Source of the DNA: an uncultured Marinilabiliales bacterium
GTDB taxonomy: Bacteria; Bacteroidota; Bacteroidia; Bacteroidales; BM520
Direction of reading: 5' to 3'
NCBI GenBank assembly: GCA_937877575.1
Contig: CALFIZ010000014.1
Coordinates: forward strand, 1-11,325
DNA: 11,325 nucleotides
Positions 8,051 to 11,325 of the stretch are shown one piece after another. The translations under genes and the position numbers were made by a program. Numbering within the stretch: the first letter of the stretch is position 1; each line of letters begins with the position of its first letter. The notes beneath the pieces are model-generated. The model did not search any database. It was given only the letters and a program-made list of their open reading frames with translations, and had not been told where the DNA came from.

Positions 8051-8082
8051 CAAAGATATTTATTATTGCAATTTTTGTCAAA
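8051..8082 (-). promoter_or_regulatory. Bacteroidota-type promoter for the carboxyltransferase-lysS-pdxA operon
   Basis: On the minus strand the sequence reads TTTG (8079-8082), 20 bases, then TATCTTTG (8051-8058). This matches the Bacteroidota housekeeping promoter consensus TTTG-N19/21-TAnnTTTG at every fixed base. The -33 element also lies within TTGACA. Transcription should start near 8045, leaving a leader of about 30 bases before the ATG at 8013. It sits in the only sizeable minus-strand intergenic gap (90 bases), just where a new operon should begin. Confidence 0.8.
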
Positions 8083-8086
8083 TTTT

Positions 8087-8107
8087 ATGACGGGAAAAAA
8101 TCGTCAT
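8087..8107. repeat. Inverted repeat spanning the rsmA stop codon
   Basis: ATGACG at 8087-8092 and CGTCAT at 8102-8107 can pair as a 6-base stem with a 9-base loop. On the minus strand it includes the rsmA TGA stop, and the loop reads ATTTTTTCC. It is not followed by a T-run, so it is a poor intrinsic terminator. It lies directly upstream of the -33 element of the next operon and may slightly insulate the two units, or be chance. Confidence 0.3.
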
Positions 8108-8856
8108 TTAATATGTGATACAATATCAGCAAATTCTTCCGGCGACAACGTTTCAGGACGGCGGGCGAGGATATCCATGTCAGGCAGACTGTAACTTTTC
8201 AGGGAATTGCGCAAAGTCTTGCGTCTTTGGTTGAAAGCGGTTTTTATGATTCCCGTATATAAAGCCTCGTCAACACCGATATCCCTGACATCATTGCGTA
8301 CAAGTCTGATTACTCCGGATTTCACCTTTGGGGGCGGGAAAAAACTGCCTTCATTGACGGTGAAACAATATTCGCATTTGTACCATGTCTGCAGCAGGAC
8401 ACTAAGGATGCCGTAAACCTTGCTTCCGGGAGGCGAAACGATACGCTGCGCCACCTCCTTCTGAAACATTCCGGAAATGCAGTCAACATAATCCTTGTAT
8501 TCCAGAGCCTTGAACAATATCTGAGATGAAATGTTATAAGGATAGTTCCCTATTATCTGAAAATGGGCATCTTTCCCAAACAATTCAGAAATATCCATTT
8601 CGAGGAAGTCACCGAGGATAAATTCATTGGAATGGTCGGGGTACATTATGTTGAGATACTCTATTGATTCATCGTCAACATCAACGGCTTTGAGATTGAG
8701 ACCGCGGTCGAACAGCTGTTTTGTCAAGATTCCCTTCCCCGGTCCGATTTCGATGATATTGGGACATTCGGGCAAAGCCAAGTTGCTGATTTTCCGGGCA
8801 ATGCCCTGGTCTGTCAGAAAATTTTGTCCAAGCCGTTTTTTAGGTGCTACATTCAT
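8104..8856 (-). CDS. rsmA: 16S rRNA (adenine1518-N6/adenine1519-N6)-dimethyltransferase RsmA/KsgA
   Basis: This 250-residue enzyme uses S-adenosylmethionine to dimethylate two adjacent adenines near the 3' end of 16S rRNA during small-subunit maturation. Visible motifs are KKRLGQNFL (6-14), the SAM-binding IEIGPGKG (35-42), the acidic ribose-binding VDVDDESIE (58-66), GDFLEMD (82-88), the catalytic NYPYNIS (104-110), FFPPPKVKSGVIRL (172-185) and the C-terminal FNQRRKTLRNSL (208-219). A longer open frame runs to 8979, but the extra 41 residues overlap the preceding TPR gene and are not RsmA-like. The ATG at 8856 is chosen because it lies just before KKRLGQNFL and one base after the upstream stop (TGAGATG), a typical coupled start. 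It is the last gene of the serS-TPR-rsmA unit. Confidence 0.96.
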   Translation of the reverse strand: MNVAPKKRLGQNFLTDQGIARKISNLALPECPNIIEIGPGKGILTKQLFDRGLNLKAVDVDDESIEYLNIMYPDHSNEFILGDFLEMDISELFGKDAHFQIIGNYPYNISSQILFKALEYKDYVDCISGMFQKEVAQRIVSPPGSKVYGILSVLLQTWYKCEYCFTVNEGSFFPPPKVKSGVIRLVRNDVRDIGVDEALYTGIIKTAFNQRRKTLRNSLKSYSLPDMDILARRPETLSPEEFADIVSHIK

Positions 8857-8857
8857 C

Positions 8858-10846
8858 TCAGTTTGCTTGCTGATGAAACATCGGGACATAAATGATATCA
8901 TCCTCCGGTGCGATGACATTGACGTTTTTGTCACCCCGCAATTCTCTGAATTTTTCGCGTGCGGAGACTGCAAAAACACTGTCGGAATAGTTCAATACCA
9001 CTTTTTCATAAAGCGACTGTGCCTTTTCCTTATTGTTGAGATAGCGTTCATTGATGAATGCGCGTGTGTAAAGGGCCTCGTCGGCTATGATTTCATCCGG
9101 ATATTTCTCTTCTATGATGCCGAGAAGGCTGTCAGCCTCGGCATATTTGTGCTTTTCGATATAAATAACAGCCTTTTTATAGATAGCATCATCTTCTACA
9201 GGGCTCCACGCATTGACATTTGCAGCAGAGTCGAGATAGCATAGAGCCTTGTCGTATTCCTTGTTGAACACAGCAAAATCAGCCTGGGAAAAATACTTCA
9301 ATGCAAGGGACACAGAATCCTCAGTTTTGTTGTCCTTGATGAACAGGCTGAGTTTCATGGCATCATTGGCAATAAGTTTTTCCGTTGAAGCCTTAAGGAC
9401 GTCAAGTTTGGTTTCAGCCCATCCGAATTCACCCAAATAATAAGAGACCAAGGCATTACGATATTTTGCCTCATGTCCCAAAGGTTCGTCTTTCAGTGAT
9501 TTTTCGACTTGCGAATACAAGAGAATGGCTTCCCACGGGTCACCGGAGGCAATTCTGATGTCACCAAGAGCCAATTTTATCTTTGCAATCTCAAGCGATT
9601 TTTTCGTAGTTTTGAGAAGAGGTTCAAGCATCTGAACGGCAGCATCATAATCGTGGAGATAAAACGCCTTCAGGTTGGCTGCATTGATGATTGTGGGCAA
9701 CATTTCCACCGACATCGAGGTCTCGGCGAGAATGTCGGCGAATTCCTTGTCGAGACGGTTCAGCTGTTCCTGAGTGATATTCTCGCTTGCTTTAAGTTGT
9801 TCGAACGCCATGTCTGAGAGACCGATCTTAGCTTCCGAGGCTATGGCCGGGTTTTCATTTTTATATTGGTCAATAACGTAATTATAAGCTTGTTCGGCTA
9901 TTTTGAAATTGTCATTCAAAAAACAAGTGTTGGCAAATTCGAGGACTTCCTCACCGCCGCCCCTTTCGAGTTTGTCGAGAGCCTTGACCTGACGGAATGC
10001 GAGTTCAAAATCCTTCACCTGAACAGAATACCAAAGCATCATTTTGCTGTACAAGGTGATGTTGGGATACTTTTGAGTACGTGCAAGAAGTTCCGCACGT
10101 ATGGCTTCGGAAATGGAGCCGTCAGGGTCTTTCGACATATAATTCTGAAACATGGAATAAGTTCTGGTGAGGTTTTTAGGCTCATATACAATATAATCGA
10201 CCATCTCCCTTGCCATGTTCGGGTAATCTTTGTCAAGATAATAGCAATGGGCAATGTTGTAACAGAACAGGGAAGGGTTTTGGAAGATATCCCTCCCCTT
10301 CTGATAAGCCTTGATGGCATATTTATATTCGCTTATGCTGGTGAAGGAATTGGCAAGAGCATATATTTCAGTTTCATCAGCAGAGAGATTTTTCAATGCA
10401 TCATCGAAGATTTTGTAGCCCTTATTGGGACTACCGTTGATAATATAGACGTAGCCCTCATCAACCTGATATTTTACGCGGTTGTTGTTTTTAGCTGTTT
10501 TTTTGGCTTTTTTGGCAAGATCGAGAGCGTCATCATACTCACCGGAGCCGATGAGGGAATAGAAATAATACCTGTAGTTTGTATAGTTGGGATTTTTGGC
10601 GTAGAGTTTTTTGTACATTTCAGCAGCCTTGACGTAATCTCCTGACAAATAGTACTGTATTGCCAATTCATCATCAGTCTTGTCAGGTTCCACAGGGGTG
10701 CCGAGCGGATTGTAAATCTCAGAAGGTGCAATAATCTTGTTGTTATCATTCTTCTTGTTGTCCTGACAGAAAGAATGAAGAGGAAAAAGGATGGTCAGAG
10801 AAGCCACCAACCATCCATATAGAAAATATTTCAGTTTGAAATGCAT
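8858..10846 (-). CDS. Secreted tetratricopeptide-repeat (TPR) protein of unknown function
   Basis: The 662-residue protein has a signal peptide at residues 1-28 (KLKYFLYGWLVASLTILFPLHSFCQ), with cleavage probably after Gln28. The cysteine in SFCQ is preceded by Phe, so it is not a proper lipobox. A polar linker (29-57) leads into helical repeats: LAIQYYLSGDYVKAAEMYKKLYAKNP (61-86), SGEYDDALDLAKKA (101-114), SEYKYAIKAYQKG (172-184), NFKIAEQAYNYVI (313-325), GDPWEAILLYSQVEKS (435-450), NKEYDKALCYLDSA (528-541), HKYAEADSLLGIIEEKYP (566-583) and NNKEKAQSLYEKVVLNYSDS (604-623). The periodic hydrophobic/aromatic pattern and A/Y/P placements fit TPRs. No catalytic motif is visible. It is probably periplasmic or outer-membrane associated and acts as a protein-interaction scaffold; this is inference from the repeat type. 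It starts 2 bases after serS and ends 1 base before rsmA, so it is co-translated with translation genes without an evident functional link. Confidence 0.9.
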   Translation of the reverse strand: MHFKLKYFLYGWLVASLTILFPLHSFCQDNKKNDNNKIIAPSEIYNPLGTPVEPDKTDDELAIQYYLSGDYVKAAEMYKKLYAKNPNYTNYRYYFYSLIGSGEYDDALDLAKKAKKTAKNNNRVKYQVDEGYVYIINGSPNKGYKIFDDALKNLSADETEIYALANSFTSISEYKYAIKAYQKGRDIFQNPSLFCYNIAHCYYLDKDYPNMAREMVDYIVYEPKNLTRTYSMFQNYMSKDPDGSISEAIRAELLARTQKYPNITLYSKMMLWYSVQVKDFELAFRQVKALDKLERGGGEEVLEFANTCFLNDNFKIAEQAYNYVIDQYKNENPAIASEAKIGLSDMAFEQLKASENITQEQLNRLDKEFADILAETSMSVEMLPTIINAANLKAFYLHDYDAAVQMLEPLLKTTKKSLEIAKIKLALGDIRIASGDPWEAILLYSQVEKSLKDEPLGHEAKYRNALVSYYLGEFGWAETKLDVLKASTEKLIANDAMKLSLFIKDNKTEDSVSLALKYFSQADFAVFNKEYDKALCYLDSAANVNAWSPVEDDAIYKKAVIYIEKHKYAEADSLLGIIEEKYPDEIIADEALYTRAFINERYLNNKEKAQSLYEKVVLNYSDSVFAVSAREKFRELRGDKNVNVIAPEDDIIYVPMFHQQAN

Positions 10847-10848
10847 TG

Positions 10849-11325
10849 TTATTTTATCATATTGCAGCCCATGTAAGGCACGAGAACGTCAGGAATGCGG
10901 ATTCCTTCAGGTGTCTGGTTGTCTTCGAGAAGAGCGGCGACAATACGTGGCAGGGCAAGGGCACTGCCATTGAGCGTATGGGCAATAACCATCTTGTTGT
11001 CGGCGGTTCTGTAACGCAGATGAAGTCTGTTTGCCTGAAATGATTCGAAATTGGAAACGGAACTTACCTCAAGCCATCTCTTCTGAGCTGCTGAGAAGAC
11101 CTCGAAGTCGTAAGTCAGTGCAGAGGTGAAGCTCATATCACCGCCGCAGAGTCTGACGATTCTGAACGGCAAACCTAAGGCACGGATAAGGCCTGCGACA
11201 TGTTCAACCATTTCGTCAAGGATTTTGTAGGAATCTTCCTGACGGCTGATTTCAACGATTTCCACCTTGTCGAACTGGTGCAGACGGTTGAGTCCGCGGA
11301 CATCCTTACCATACGAGCCCGCTTC
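10849..11325 (-). CDS. serS: Serine--tRNA ligase (SerRS), C-terminal part, 5' truncated by window end
   Basis: The frame is open from the window edge to the TAA at 10849-10851, giving the last 158 residues of a class II seryl-tRNA synthetase, which charges tRNA-Ser (and tRNA-Sec where present) with serine. It opens inside motif 2 (EAGSYGKDVRGLNRLHQFDKVE), continues with LCGGDMSFTSALTYDFEVF and RWLEVSSVSNFESFQANRL, and closes with motif 3 (NGSALALPRIVAALLEDNQ) and IRIPDVLVPYMG. All are expected in order for SerRS. A GTG at 11265 is an internal Val codon, not the start; the N-terminal coiled-coil arm and motif 1 lie outside the window. It is the most upstream visible gene of the serS-TPR-rsmA unit; its promoter is not in view. 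Confidence 0.96.
   Translation of the reverse strand, partial: EAGSYGKDVRGLNRLHQFDKVEIVEISRQEDSYKILDEMVEHVAGLIRALGLPFRIVRLCGGDMSFTSALTYDFEVFSAAQKRWLEVSSVSNFESFQANRLHLRYRTADNKMVIAHTLNGSALALPRIVAALLEDNQTPEGIRIPDVLVPYMGCNMIK

Noticed and set aside
8857..8979. Upstream extension of the rsmA open frame by 41 residues
   Set aside because: It overlaps the 3' end of the TPR gene in another frame, and RsmA proteins begin shortly before the KKRLGQNFL motif; the ATG at 8856 fits better.
8627..9244. 205-codon plus-strand open frame across the rsmA/TPR junction
   Set aside because: It is antisense to two well-supported genes and has no protein-like motif.
9866..10645. 259-codon open frame on the plus strand
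   Set aside because: It is a shadow of the TPR gene on the opposite strand; the TPR frame has a signal peptide, repeats and coupled neighbours.

Overview
The window looks like a chromosomal segment from a Bacteroidales-type bacterium (phylum Bacteroidota). The evidence is a TonB-dependent receptor with an N-terminal carboxypeptidase-regulatory-like domain followed directly by a DUF4249 lipoprotein, signal peptides ending in -FGQ and -FCQ, starts without clear Shine-Dalgarno sequences, and a perfect Bacteroidota-type promoter (TTTG-N20-TATCTTTG). All genes appear intact except the two cut by the window edges. I see no RNA genes, insertion sequences, prophage or CRISPR array. No gene-free stretch is longer than about 90 bases.

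Left arm, + strand (1-3580): the C-terminal end of a secreted Ig-like domain protein, then a 791-residue TonB-dependent outer-membrane receptor, then a 299-residue DUF4249 lipoprotein. The last two overlap by one base (TAATG). Together they look like one cell-surface module with an unknown ligand.

Right arm, - strand (3625-11325), read from right to left, has two compact units. The first is serS (cut by the window end), a 662-residue secreted TPR protein and rsmA, separated by only 2 and 1 bases. The second starts at the promoter at 8051-8082. It holds a 575-residue biotin-dependent carboxyltransferase-type enzyme (oxaloacetate decarboxylase alpha / pyruvate carboxylase B-like, without its own biotin domain), lysS, and a PdxA-family gene, with gaps of 30 and 15 bases. 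The left and right arms converge across 44 bases with no convincing terminator.

The most unusual item is the PdxA homologue at 3625-4713. Its fold-level motifs and length fit Bacteroidales PdxA. Yet all three metal-binding histidines and the other conserved active-site histidines are replaced (by Asn, Leu, Glu and Cys), while the reading frame stays open. It is probably a pseudoenzyme or a repurposed paralogue, not a working 4-hydroxythreonine-4-phosphate dehydrogenase. Most of the rest is ordinary housekeeping and envelope content.
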